A stretch of 64,000 bases of DNA from Oenanthe sinensis. Taxonomy: Eukaryota; Streptophyta; Magnoliopsida; Apiales; Apiaceae. Under the pieces are notes generated by a model that saw only the letters and a list, made by a program, of their open reading frames with translations, was not told the origin of the DNA and made no database searches. Each line of letters opens with the position of its first letter. Position 1 is the first letter of the stretch. Position numbers and translations under genes: made by a program. The DNA lies in assembly GCA_028671895.1 (NCBI GenBank), contig JAPMAC010000207.1, forward strand, positions 1,426,001 to 1,490,000, written 5' to 3'. Shown here piece after piece: positions 12,099 through 22,839 of the stretch.

Positions 12099-13241
12099 GT
12101 AACTTATATTATCTTACAACGTTTACAAGAGAATTGCGGATAATAAACACAGAAATTTAATTTTTAAACTAATATTATATTAGATTGAATTGTTACAAAT
12201 TTGAGATTCTTCATTTGAATCCAAGTTTCTTGTTCTTGAAAGATACAAGGAGTGAATACAATTGTAATATTCAACTTGTTGCTAACTTGTGAAGCTTTGC
12301 ATTGGCTATATAGACAACATGTCTCATTGGCACATGCTTTCACAAGTCAGTTAGCTAAAATTAGAAATAGACAAAAGATGATTTACATTTGAACACTATC
12401 TATTTTTAGCTAACATTTTCTTTTGACAGTACATCACATTTGCATTCTAATCTCCTGTCTCTGTCTTGTTCTTCTTTTAAGTTTCTTGTATATTTGTCTC
12501 TATCTTCCCAGATTTGACTAATTCTGATCATGACAAATCTTCAAATTACTTGTTTTATTCTTCTGCAAATCTCCTTGAATTTAGCTTCTTGAATCAATCG
12601 AGTACTCAACTGTTCTTGCTTCGAAAAGTCATGACACAGACTTCTCGATCGAATACTTCTGAGACTTCACGATCAACCTATTGACTTGATACTTCTCGAG
12701 TTCCTAGACTTCTCGATTAGATATAACTTAGACGACTTCTCGAGTGGTCTACTACTACAAACTTCTCGATTGATCTCTTTTCTCAGATTTCTCGATTGCT
12801 TCCTTTGCTAACTTCTCGATTTGTTCTACTGGACTTCTCGAATGTTCATTACCTTTGACACTTCTCGAATGACTTCGATTTCTTGACTTCTCGAATGAAC
12901 ACTTCTCGATCGAATACTGAGCCATGAGATATTTTGAGACTTCTCTACCAGTTTCACATGTCACCAGGGTGACTTCTCGATCGAACACTTGACTTAGAAG
13001 ATTTTCCTATTACAATTCTTATTTTGGTGAAGTCTTCTCAGGCTTGATGCATGATCCAGAATTGAATCTTCTATCAATATTTATTCTTAACTTACAATTA
13101 TACATTTGAATTTGCAATAGCGACATGCTTCTATCTGCAAGTATACATTAAAAGCGCTAAGTCACCAACCTAGTACAAGAGTTCTACATGTACTATAACA
13201 AGATAAATAATTAACTATGATAGGCTTGATTTGATCTAACA
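12099..13241 (-). repeat. Element A 3' LTR
   Basis: Matches 17150-18319 through most of its length with scattered substitutions and small indels. Minus-strand ends are TGTTAGATCAAATCAAGCC at 13241 and AAGTTACA at 12099. A TATATA box (12307-12312, minus strand) lies downstream of a motif array. Confidence 0.85.
12630..12990 (-). repeat. TTCTCGA motif array in element A 3' LTR
   Basis: About twelve copies of ACTTCTCGA followed by TTG, ATG or TCG occur in 360 bp at irregular 20-40 bp spacing. Three contain TTCTCGAA, which fits the inverted TTCnnGAA core of heat-shock elements. In the element's orientation the array lies in U3, about 330 bp upstream of the TATA box. Enhancer function is an inference. 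Confidence 0.7.
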
Positions 13242-13397
13242 ATCTCTCCCAATTTGAGAAAAGATAATTTCATAAATTAATACAAGATATCAAGCCTACC
13301 TTTGATTTTGATTCTGAGCTGCCATGAATTGATCATATCTAGCTTTCTTCTCTTTCTCTTCTCTTTGTTTGATCTCTTCAATGGCTTGAAGAATCTC

Positions 13398-14018
13398 CTA
13401 CCTGGCAATTATCTCTTCAATTAAGATTATATTTTCCAACATATTAGCTGCAATTTTGAGAGATTCAATTGGATAGTCCTTGACAAACTTGAGTCTGATT
13501 TTTGTGGTTACTCCATTTCTGAGTTTAAATTCAACTCTGTGAGGATCTTTGAAGACTCTGCATTTTCCTTGTGTTCTTAATTCAGCATCTAATCTTTCTA
13601 TCTCTGCATCTTCCTTCAACTTCTTCTCAGTCATCATCCTCTTCATGTATTCCACTTTGTCAATCTTTTTTTGATATTTCCTTACTAAATATTCAGTCAC
13701 TTCAACCATCTTGAGTTTGTTTACCATACGATTCTTATTAAAGAGACTAATCACTCTCTTGATATCATGAGTAGTAGAGGCTGAGTTGTCAAAGAAAAAT
13801 GGCCTTTCTTCTCCATCAACCATGGTAATAAACATTCTTCTATCCCTCATTTCAACTTTAGAGATCCTGTTGGCTATCCGTTGCTTGACATATAACTTGT
13901 TTTGCACAATTTCTTCTTGGATAGGCTGTACTAGCAGACCTTTATCAAGAAAAATTAGTTGCTTCCTCCATTTAGGACATCTAAATAGTGAAGACCTAGC
14001 AGAATGTTTGACCTTCAT
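13398..14018 (-). pseudogene. Element A: C-terminal part of the SIRE-type tail ORF
   Basis: An open stretch of 206 codons lies between the GAG-pre-integrase remnant and the purine tract, where SIRE/Maximus elements carry an extra ORF after RNase H. The product is basic and mostly helical, with a charged lysine/glutamate-rich segment (about residues 110-150) that could form a coiled coil. I see no signal peptide or membrane segment. The apparent ATG is probably internal: the upstream half of the ORF, together with RNase H, RT and integrase, was deleted at about 14,020-14,035, where it joins the integrase start almost directly. The family is often called env-like or accessory; its function is unknown. 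Confidence 0.6.
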
Positions 14019-14019
14019 T

Positions 14020-14685
14020 TTAATGGCTTGACATGACGTTGACTAGACCAAATAAATCCATATGCAGAAGTTGCAGTGGTTCAGTAATGTCTGATAAATC
14101 TTTGCTTCGGTGAGATGCTTTCTTTGACTTCCCCTTTTCACATGCTTCACATAACCCTTCTTGATAGAATTCCATCTCATGTAAACCTCTAACCAATTCC
14201 CTCTTAACTAAAGAGTTCATTGCCTTGAAGTTCAGGTGTGAAAGTTTCTTGTGCCATAACCAACTTTCCTCTGTTAAAGCTTTGCTGTAAAAACATTGAA
14301 CTTTGCATTTTCTTGTAGAGAATAAGTAAACTACAAAGAGATTCCCCTTTCTCACTCCTTGAAGAGCAAGCTTCGCATCTTTTCTGTTTTGGATTGTACA
14401 TCTTTCTTTCTCAAATGTTACTTTATAACCCTTATCAGTGAACTGACTCATACTCAGAAAGTTGTGCTTTAATCCGTCCACAAGAGAGATATTTTCAATG
14501 ATAACATTGCCAATTTCTAGATTGCCATATCCCGTTGTGAATCCCTTGCTGTTATCTCCAAAGGTCACTATCGGGCTAGCTTTCTCAATCACATCTGATA
14601 GCAGGGCCTTATCACCAGTCATATGCCTTGAATAGCCGCTGTCGAGAATCCACATGACACGCTTGTTCTTTGCTATGCCCTGCAA
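14020..14685 (-). pseudogene. Element A: protease end and GAG-pre-integrase fragment
   Basis: The 221-codon frame begins just before the protease-type motif WILDSGYSRHMTGD (residues 13-26). It continues through the copia GAG-pre-integrase zinc region (LWHKKLSHLNFKAMNSL, then CEACEKGKSKKASH, about residues 142-196) and ends at the integrase start LLHMDLFGLVNV. There it is cut: the catalytic integrase core is missing and the tail ORF follows within a few bases. Cysteine and histidine ligands of the zinc region are still present. This is a fragment of a gag-pol polyprotein and cannot act alone. Confidence 0.8.
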
Positions 14686-14815
14686 TCATAAATTGATTAC
14701 TTCTTCTTTGGCACCCAAATTTGATTGGGTCCAAGAGGCTTAGATAAGTAAACAGATTAGCTGCAGAAATTTTTTAGTCCTTGTCTTTCTCATTATGATT
14801 GTCTGAGTTGCTCAT
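14686..14815 (-). pseudogene. Element A: residual gag-pol linker sequence
   Basis: Short minus-strand stretch upstream of the protease motif. TTGGGTGCCAAAGAAG, read on the minus strand, resembles the WVPK linker seen before GAG-pre-integrase in SIRE elements. It ends abruptly at the B' palindrome. Confidence 0.45.
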
Positions 14816-14884
14816 TAGGTCGCATGGCCTAAGTCTTTCATTGAGAAATAATTTCTCAATGAAAGACTTAGGCCATGCGACCTA
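14816..14884. repeat. 34-bp-arm palindrome with 1-base centre
   Basis: Positions 14816-14849 are the exact reverse complement of 14851-14884, around a single A at 14850. The right arm is genuine copia RT coding sequence (compare the homologous stretch at about 27693-27730 in element B). The left arm is an inverted copy of it, sitting at the junction with element A. Confidence 0.9.
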
Positions 14885-15648
14885 TATATTAGGGATCAGG
14901 ATATATAAAGATAAATCAAGGAGATTGATCGGCCTAAGTCAGAGTACATACATTGACAAAGTTTTGCATCGATTTGGAATGCAAAGAGGCTAATATGGAT
15001 ATGTCCCAATGTCTCATGGGATATTGATCTCAAAATAAAATTGTCCTAAATCATTAGATGATAAGGATCGTATGAGTAAAGTTCCTCATGCTTCGATAAT
15101 TGGTTCCATAATATATGAGATGATATGTACTCCTTATAATGTCTTGTAAGCCTTGAGCATGACGAGCAGGTACCAGTCTAATCCAAGTGATGGTCACTGG
15201 ATGGGAGTCAAGAATATTCTTAAGTACTTAAAAAGGACTAAAGATTCATTCTTGTTATATGGAGGAGATGTGAAGTTAGTTGTAAGAGGTTTTAGTGATG
15301 CTAGTTTCTAGACAGACAAAGATCATTTAGTGTTTCTGTCTGGCTTTGTGTTTTATCTATTTAAATTTAGATGTTGTATGTTAGAATGGTTCACAGCAGA
15401 GACACTTGTTGATTCTACAATAGAGCTTGAGTATATTGATGCTTGCGAAGCAGCCAAAGAGGCTGTTTGGGAATGTACTTGGGATATATCACCTAATTAA
15501 TGAGATTAATAATCAAGGAGATATACACATATGTAAAGTGCATACTAATAATAATATTGCAGACCCACTGACTAAGGCTTTGTCACATCAGAAGCACAAA
15601 AGTCATACTAGTTCCATGAGTATTGGATACTTGGGAAATTGGCTTTAG
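14850..15648 (+). pseudogene. Element B': RT C-terminus and RNase H remnant
   Basis: The start reads NNFSMKDLGHATYILGI, the copia RT region just after the YVDD motif. After several stops and frame changes, the final 73-codon open stretch (15427-15648) holds the RNase H end and the NNIADPLTKAL motif typical of plant copia elements. Interrupted at least at 14991 and 15309. Not functional. Confidence 0.75.
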
Positions 15649-15662
15649 TGCAAGTGGGAGAT

Positions 15663-17143
15663 TGTTAGTAATTATGCCCTAGAGAAAATTACTTTTATAT
15701 TTTAAGGAAAATATGTTATTATTAAGGATTATGTTTTATTGATTATTATTATTTTTTTTATTTACTGCGTAATAAATTGAAAGCATAATAAATGTCCTTG
15801 GAATTTTGATACGTATTATATATCTTTAAGTATGTGACTTAAAAATGAGATTATATGAATAATATATTATTCCTAAAATTCTCTAGTCGAGTATTATTAT
15901 ATAAGGACAATAATAATGCAATAAGACTAGTATATTTGTTGATAGATGACCACATCTCATTGGTCATATGTATGGTGATACTAAAGTCAAGAACATAAGT
16001 GCATGTCTCAATGAATGACACTAGAATGACCCACCGTGAGATTTTACATGTTAATAAGTGTCATAAGAAATTCTCACTGTGATAATAATGTAATGATCTT
16101 CTAACTTGAAATCATTATATTTCTATACGAGAATTAATATACTTTGATTATACCAAAATTTACCTTTAATATGGTGATGATAAAGGTGGACATTGGGTAT
16201 ACTATGAATCGTATGAGAAATATGAATGATAGATAAATGATTTAACCCTCCTATTTAGGAGTGATATTATTGGCCTCCTGATTGTATGAGACTATAAAAT
16301 GCATGGCTGTGCTCAAATGTTGATTTGTTTAATAGTCTACTCATTGATTAAGGAAACCCGGATTAAACGTTAAAAAGGATGACACGAAACATGCCTCGAG
16401 TTTTATCTATAATATAAGGTTAAAGAGATTATATTACATTATATATTATTCACGAAACGTTTAATTGAATCACCAATTAATTATTATTACTTGGGTAACA
16501 ATGATATATTACTAGATGTGGCTCATTATTTATAATTTTATTATTGAATATTAAAATTATTACCAACGTAATAATAACCTATAGGGTCACACACAAAGAA
16601 CGCTTAAGGAGAATTAATTTAAATTATGAATTAAAATTAAATAAGAAATTAGAATTTAATTATGATATTAATTAAGTTGGACTTAATTAATTAATTTAAA
16701 TTTAAATAGAAGCCTAATATGATTAGGCTTCTCAAAATAGATTGGGCTCTCTATATAAACCTCTTCAAGTCTTATATTAGGGTTGGACGTTTTTGTGAAA
16801 AACCCTAGCCGTTTAAGAGAGAGGGATAAAGAAAAATTTGTTCTTAGTGGCTAGTACCTCCCTCCTTAGTGTTGATACAAAGCGTTCGCGTGGATACCAA
16901 TAGAGACATAAATCGTATATACGGGATACGTGGTGATTGAAGGTTTTGTGCTCTTCTTCTCTCATGGATACATGGTGATTCAAGCTTGGACCTCTATTAT
17001 TCATCCATTATTAAAGTTTCGTTTAAGGTAAACATCTAATCTCCGAATTAAATATCATGTTTCGCATGGATCCTGCGTTTGGGTTTCGTTTTTGTATTTA
17101 TTTTTCACATTTTTCCGCTGCGTTTGTGTCTCAAAACCCTTCA
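15663..17143 (+). repeat. Element B' 3' LTR
   Basis: A 1,481-bp LTR beginning TGTTAGTAATTATGCCCTAG and ending ACCCTTCA, homologous to the two 1,542-bp LTRs of element B but with many differences. The TGTTAGNAATTATGCCCTAG start resembles Angela-clade LTRs. A TATATAAAC box occurs near 16752. Confidence 0.85.
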
Positions 17144-17149
17144 AAAACC

Positions 17150-18319
17150 TGTAACTTATGTTATCTTACAGTGTTTACAAGATAATTGCGGATAATAAAA
17201 CAGAAGTTTAACTTTCAAACTAATATTGTATTAGATTGAAGTGTTATAAATATGAGATTCTTGATTTGAATCCCAGCTTCTTGTTCTTGAAAGATACAAG
17301 GAGTGAATACACTTGTAATTATCAACATGTTGCTAACTTGTGAAGCTGTGCATTGGTTATATAGACAACATGTCTCATTGGCACATGCTTTCACAAGTCA
17401 ATTAGCTAAAACTAGAAATAGATAAAAGATGCTTTACATTTGAACACTATCTATTTCTAGGTAACACTTTCTTTTGATAGTACATCACATTTGCATTCTA
17501 AACTTCTGTCTCTATCTTTTTCTTCTTTCAAGTTTCTTGTAGTCTTGTCTCTATCTTCCCAGGTTTGACTGATCTTGATCACGACAGAGCTTCAAATTAC
17601 TTATCTTATTCTTCTACAAATCTCCTTGAATTTATCTTCTTGAATCAATCGAGTACTCAACTATTCTTTCTTCGAGAAGTCATGACACATACTTCTCGAT
17701 CGAATACTTTTGAGACTTCTCGATCAGCCTATTGACTTGTTACTTCTAGAGTGCCTAGACTTCTCGATTAGATATAGATTAGATGACTTCTCAATTAGGC
17801 TAGACTTCTCGAATGGTTTACTACTACAGACTTCTCGATTGATCTCTTTTCTCAAACTTCTCGATTACTTCATTTGCTAACTCCTCGATTTGTTCTATTG
17901 GACTTCTCGAATGTTTATTACCTTTGACACTTCTCGAATGGCTTCAATTTTTTGACTTCTCGAATGAATACTTCTCGATCGAATACTTGGTCATGAGATA
18001 TTTTGAGACTTCTCTACCAGTTTTACATGTCACTTCTCTACCAGGGTGAATTCTCGATCGAACACTTGACTTAGAAGATTTTCCATACTGCAATTCTTAT
18101 TTTGGTGAAGTCTTCTCAGGCTTGATGTTTAATCCATAATTGAATCTTCTATCAATATTTATTCTTAACTTACAATTATACATTTGAATTTGTAATAGAA
18201 ACATGCTTCTATCTGCAAGTATACATTAAAAGCACTATGTCACCAACCTAGTACAAGAGTTCTACATGTGCTATAACAAGACAATTAATTAATTATGGTA
18301 GGCTTGATTTGATTCAACA
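17150..18319 (-). repeat. Element A 5' LTR
   Basis: Partner of 12099-13241, about 1,170 bp. On the minus strand it starts TGTTGAATCAAATCAAGCC at 18319. It carries its own TTCTCGA motif array (about eleven copies, 17640-18065) and TATATA at 17358-17363. The sequence just inside it is element B', not a primer-binding site, so the element's 5' internal region is gone. Confidence 0.8.
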
Positions 18320-18997
18320 AATTTTAACAAGATTGGCTATAATTGCTACTGTTTAATGCCACTTATAAATTCTAGCTAAGGGTTCTAAGCCGTTGGAAAT
18401 GCTCATACATGATGATCTTCTTAACATGAGTTTGAAAATTGTCGATTACGTGTACTTTCACAGGGTTTCACCTTCAAACCTTATGAATTCAATGATGATT
18501 TCAAATTTTTAATTTTTTTCTTTCAAATTTTAATAAAATAAATACATAAAATTATATATATGTATGAATTATATGGATAACAAACTGCACCACAAATCGC
18601 CGTTGAATAACAAATCCAATTTTCTTAAATACACATTCTGCCAAACCTGCAGTCATAACATTCTTGTTCATAATTTTCAGAATGTGTATTACATAATTTT
18701 CAGAATTATATATTACTAAATAATGTATAATATATATATATAATATAAATTTTATATATTTAAAAATAATATATATATTATTCGAGGGTTTTTTCCAGGT
18801 TTCGGGTTCAGATTGGATCGGATTTCAGATATCGGATCGGATTTCAGATCGGTATAACTCAAATCAAAATCTAAATCCAAAAATTTTCGGGTCTAAAAAT
18901 TAAATCCAAATCCAAAAAATCGGGTTTGGTAAATCAAAAATTTCAAGTTTTGGATCAACTATCCGTCAGATCCGATTTTTTACCATTTATATCCATT
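18320..18997. other. Intergenic gap between elements A and C
   Basis: 18320-18780 shows nothing I recognise. 18781-18985 is a degenerate run of TCGGATTTCAGAT/CGGGT units (for example GGATCGGATTTCAGATATCG), the composition seen inside some plant hAT-derived elements. No ends were found. Confidence 0.4.
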
Positions 18998-21291
18998 GGA
19001 AGACTCTTTAGTGGTTAATTTTACCAATTCCACATTGGAGAATACCGATTACAGAGAATCTTGTACGGAAAGAAACCAGCCAATGCAGGGTTCAACAGAT
19101 CATCATCGTAATCAGCTTCAAAATCCTCAGGATTCATATGAGACACATCAACAGATTAACTTGCCAAATTCTCCTTGCCACTCCTAAATTGCTCTTCTGT
19201 CTGTACCAACCCCAAAATCTGCTCAGCCTCTTGATTAGTGGCAACTGCTAGTTTTTGGTAGTGTGGATCCTTATGTTGAAATGTATCAGCATCAAGGTTA
19301 AATTCAAACTCATCATCCACTTCCTTGTGGGCATCTACAACTCCTGCAGGAAATCTGTGCTCTCCATCACCTCCATATTCCCCTAACTCCAACCCCAACT
19401 CCTGGGTGAGTTCAGCTGCAAACTGTTCAGTTATAGAATTTGATGCTTCATGAGATGAAGAACTTTGTTTCTCTCTATTCTTTTCTCTCTCACTCTCTTC
19501 TCACTTTTCTTGCATCGGGATCTCATCCTGGATTCTCACCTCTCCCTCACAATGCTATCCTTTTTCATCACCTACTAATGTGGAACTCTCTTTTCTCACA
19601 CCATCTCATTTTGCCACCTCATAAGAAATTGAGGGCTTCTCATTCATATTCACTCCTTTTGCCAGGATATGAAAATCCTGCCTCTCACACACCTCACCCA
19701 CTCCACTCAATCCTAAAAGTGTGTTTGCCACTTGAATTATTTCAATAGATGGTTCAATAATTGGAATGGAAGTGTCAATCAATGGATGAGAAATATCCAT
19801 CGATTGATGAATATCAGTTGATTGCAGCTCGTCGATGGATGTAAGGATATTCATCGATGGAAGTGAACTTGTCAATGGATGATGGATAATATCAGTTGAT
19901 TGAGTAATATCCATTAACTTAGGAGAATTTTCAATATTTTCCTGATCAACCAAGATGTTAACCTTATTTGATGATTCAGGTGAGAGTATTGGCTCAACCC
20001 TGAGTTGCAAATAGGGTGAATTTGAAAAATTGAAGTTATCAATCATTAAAGTTTATGAAGAACTAGATTTTGAAGGAGATTGAGGAGAAGAAATAAATAA
20101 TGTATGGGGTTGTGTCTCAGCATTTACCTGAGACACATAAAGAGAAGAAACTGAAGGCTCTACTAAATTTTTATTTAGCTTTGCAAATGTGTGTGACCCT
20201 TGTGCATTGCTACTGCTCTTCTTCCTTCTTTTGTAGGGTTGAACTATTTTGTGTCCCTTATCCCCATCAGATGGTCATGGTTGAGACCTCTTTTCTATAG
20301 CTACACCTTGTTGAGAAGGTGTAACTAGAGATGTGTTTAAATCCTTTATTACAACATCAAACTTTTGAGAGATTGGGCTGGTGGCTGGCTGGACAATCTC
20401 ACCCTCTCCCACCTTATTCTTCTAGCTTTCTTGATGTTGGCCAGTTCCCTCACTCTCACTAACCACCTTCACACTCCCCTTAGTGGTTTTTCTTTTCTTG
20501 GATTTTATAACAGTAGTTTGGTGAGAAACTATTGAGGTGGTTATCTTAGATTTGGAGGGTTTTTCAACTTGGGTAGGAGGGATGGGGGCATTTCCAACTC
20601 CCTCCATTATTGTAGAAGGCAAAGAAAGTGACATTTCCATATCAAAAAAAGGAATGTCGTGAGTTTTGAGATATACCTTCACGAAGGGAGGATAGATGAG
20701 TCACAACCTAGTATGCAAGTTGATTCTCATCAAATCCTTGAAGACCCTTTTATTTTGAGTCCAGGCCTTCAGTGTTTCCATCTCTGCAGTAATCTCATAT
20801 TCTCCAATAACAGAATTAATCAACAATATAAAAAATCTGGCAAAGTAAATGTTGTTCTTTCTAGATGCTTTACTTCCTAATTTAGCAGTTAATTCATTTA
20901 GGAGCAATGTGCTAAAATCAAAGTACCTATCAAATAGGATATAATAAGAAATTTCTTACATACTTGTGTTAATTGTATCAAAATTACTTATCTTTCTAGA
21001 AAATACTTTAATAATAGCATCATAGAAGTAACTCCATTCTTTTCTAAGATTTTTCTTGATAACCTCGCCTAATCCAGTTTCAGCATTAACATAATTAACA
21101 GTTCCTAACATATCCCTAATATCAGTATCAGTGGGTGACTTATCACAATTATTCTCAGGCAATTCCAAGCATTCAGAAATAGTAGTACTTGTAATGGAGT
21201 AGGGTTTACCTTTGCAAGTATAAGAAATTACCTTCCCATCTTGTGAGATTTATGCAGTATTCCAAAGCTCATCAACAAATGAGCATACGAT
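18998..21291 (-). pseudogene. Element C: tail ORF, distal part
   Basis: Continuation of the ORF that begins at 30203, after element B is removed. Open stretches at 20956-21168, 20701-20907, 20422-20682, 19606-20046 and 19156-19398 follow one another in the same direction, separated by stops and shifts. The first part (LWNTA, then GKPYSITSTTISECLELPEN, then a helical core) matches the accessory ORF found after RNase H in many eudicot SIRE elements. The middle is Lys/Ser-rich (KSKKRKTTKGS). A Ser/Asp/Ile repeat region (19775-19925) is encoded by the element's own ATCNNTNGAT motif. No envelope-like signal or membrane segment is evident. Function unknown. Confidence 0.65.
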
Positions 21292-21296
21292 AGTTG
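21292..21296 (+). repeat. Target duplication of element B, left (AGTTG)
   Basis: AGTTG here and at 30042-30046 directly flank the two LTRs of B. Removing B and one copy restores the reading direction of C's tail ORF. Confidence 0.9.
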
Positions 21297-22838
21297 TGTT
21301 AGTAATTGTGCTCTAGAGACAATACTTTTTATATTTTAAGGAAAATATTTATTATTAAGGATTATGTTTTATTGATTATTATTATTTATTATGTTTTATT
21401 TACTGCGTAATAAATTGAAAGCATAATAAATGTCCTTGGAATTTTGATACGTATTATATATCTTTAAGTATGTGACTTAAAAATGAGATTATATGAATAG
21501 TATCTTATTCCTAAAATTCCCTAGTCGAGTATTATTATTTAAGGACAATAATAATGCACAAAGACTAGTATGTTTCTTGACAGATGACCACATCTCATTG
21601 GTCATAGGTATGGGGATACTAAAGTCAAGAACATAAGTGCATGTATCAATGCATGGCACTGGAATGACCCGCCGTGAGATTCTACATGTTAAGTAAGTGT
21701 CATAAGTAATTCTCACTGTGATAATGGTGTAATGATCCTTAGACCTGAAATCATTATATTTCTATACGAGAATTAATATACTTTGATTACATTAAAAGTT
21801 ACCTTTGACCGGGTGATGATAAAAGTGGACATTGGGTATATTATGAATCGTATGAGAAATATGAATGATCTAGATGGGATTTAATCCTCCTAATTTTAGG
21901 AGTGATATTATTGGCCTCTTGTTTGAGTGAGACTATGAAATGCACGGCCGTGCTCAAATGTTGATTTGATTTTAATAGTCTACTCATCGATCAAGAAAAT
22001 AAAGATTAAATTATGAAGAGGATGACACGAGACATGCCTTGAGTTTAATCTATAATATCAAGATTAAAGGGATTATATTACATGGAACATTATTCACGAA
22101 AGGCTTAATCGAATCACCGATTTATTATTATTACTTGGGTAGCAATGATGTATTACTAGATGCCGCTCATTGTTTACAATTTTAATTAGATATTAAAATT
22201 GTTGCCAACGTAATAATAACCTACAGGGTCACACACAAAGAACGCTTGAAGGAGAAATAATTTAAATTATGAATTTAAATTAAATAAGTAATTTATTTTA
22301 TTTATGATATTAATTAAGTATGACTTAATTAATTATATAAATAGAATAAATGAATTACTTAAACTAATTCCAAAATTAATAATTAATTAATTAAGTGAGA
22401 CTTAATTAAATAATTTAGAATTTTGGATTAGTATTAATTATAATTGGATTATAATTAGAAAACTTATTCCTCTCTCTATATAATCTCTTTATGGGCTGAT
22501 TTAATAAAAGAGAGATTTTACAAAAACCCTAGCCGCTCTGAGAGAGGAGGAAGATAGAGAGAGAAGAAGTTTTCGGGTACTAGTACACATCAATCCTTCA
22601 TGAAAAGTGTTCGTGTGGATACCGTAGAGCGTACATCGCGAGAGCGGGATACGTGGTGATTAAACAAGCTTTGGACCTCCATTAATCTTCCATTAATGAA
22701 CTGTTAAAGCTTCTAAAGGTATTTATTCTTTATCTCCGAATTAAATCTTTTGTTTTCGCATGGATCCTGCGGAGGGTTTCGCTATTTTGATTTATTTTTC
22801 GCGTTTATTCCGCTGCGTTTGTGTCACGAAACCCTTCA
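21297..22838 (+). repeat. Element B 5' LTR
   Basis: 1,542 bp. By eye it differs from the 3' LTR at only six positions, all in the last 330 bp (first at 22510, last near 22754). TATATAA at 22477-22483 is a plausible TATA box, placing the start of R near 22510. Confidence 0.95.
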
Positions 22839-22839
22839 A

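Larger units (their letters stand above)
14850..17143 (+). mobile_element. Element B': 5'-truncated Angela-like copia inserted in A
   Basis: This fragment holds the last part of RT, RNase H, a purine tract (GCAAGTGGGAGAT) and a complete 3' LTR. All are homologous to the 3' end of element B at 27690-30041 but clearly diverged, with several small deletions. The left end is broken at the palindrome; the right end is a normal ...CCCTTCA LTR terminus. Only six bases (AAAACC) separate it from element A's other LTR. Confidence 0.8.
12099..18319 (-). mobile_element. Element A: remnant SIRE-like Ty1/copia retrotransposon
   Basis: Two direct LTR copies (12099-13241 and 17150-18319) bracket minus-strand copia coding remnants. 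A purine tract ending TTGGGAGAGAT, read on the minus strand, abuts the left copy at 13242-13255, so the left copy is the 3' LTR. The order from the tract is a tail ORF and then GAG-pre-integrase, the order of SIRE/Maximus elements. Integrase core, RT, RNase H, gag and primer site are missing, and 14816-17149 is replaced by an oppositely oriented copia fragment (B'). No clean target duplication was found; both LTR copies are preceded by AAAAC(C/T), so the boundary could be six bases further left. Confidence 0.75.

Noticed and set aside
12630..12990. Regularly recurring ACTTCTCGA motif considered as a CRISPR-like array
   Set aside because: The repeats are too short and irregular, lie inside a plant LTR, and CRISPR arrays are not expected in plant nuclear DNA.
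16813..17004. Minus-strand 63-codon frame in the B' LTR
   Set aside because: It lies wholly inside LTR sequence with no support in the homologous LTRs of B.
18330..18500. Possible host-gene exon between elements A and C
   Set aside because: No frame longer than a few dozen codons, no splice signals and no recognisable motif.
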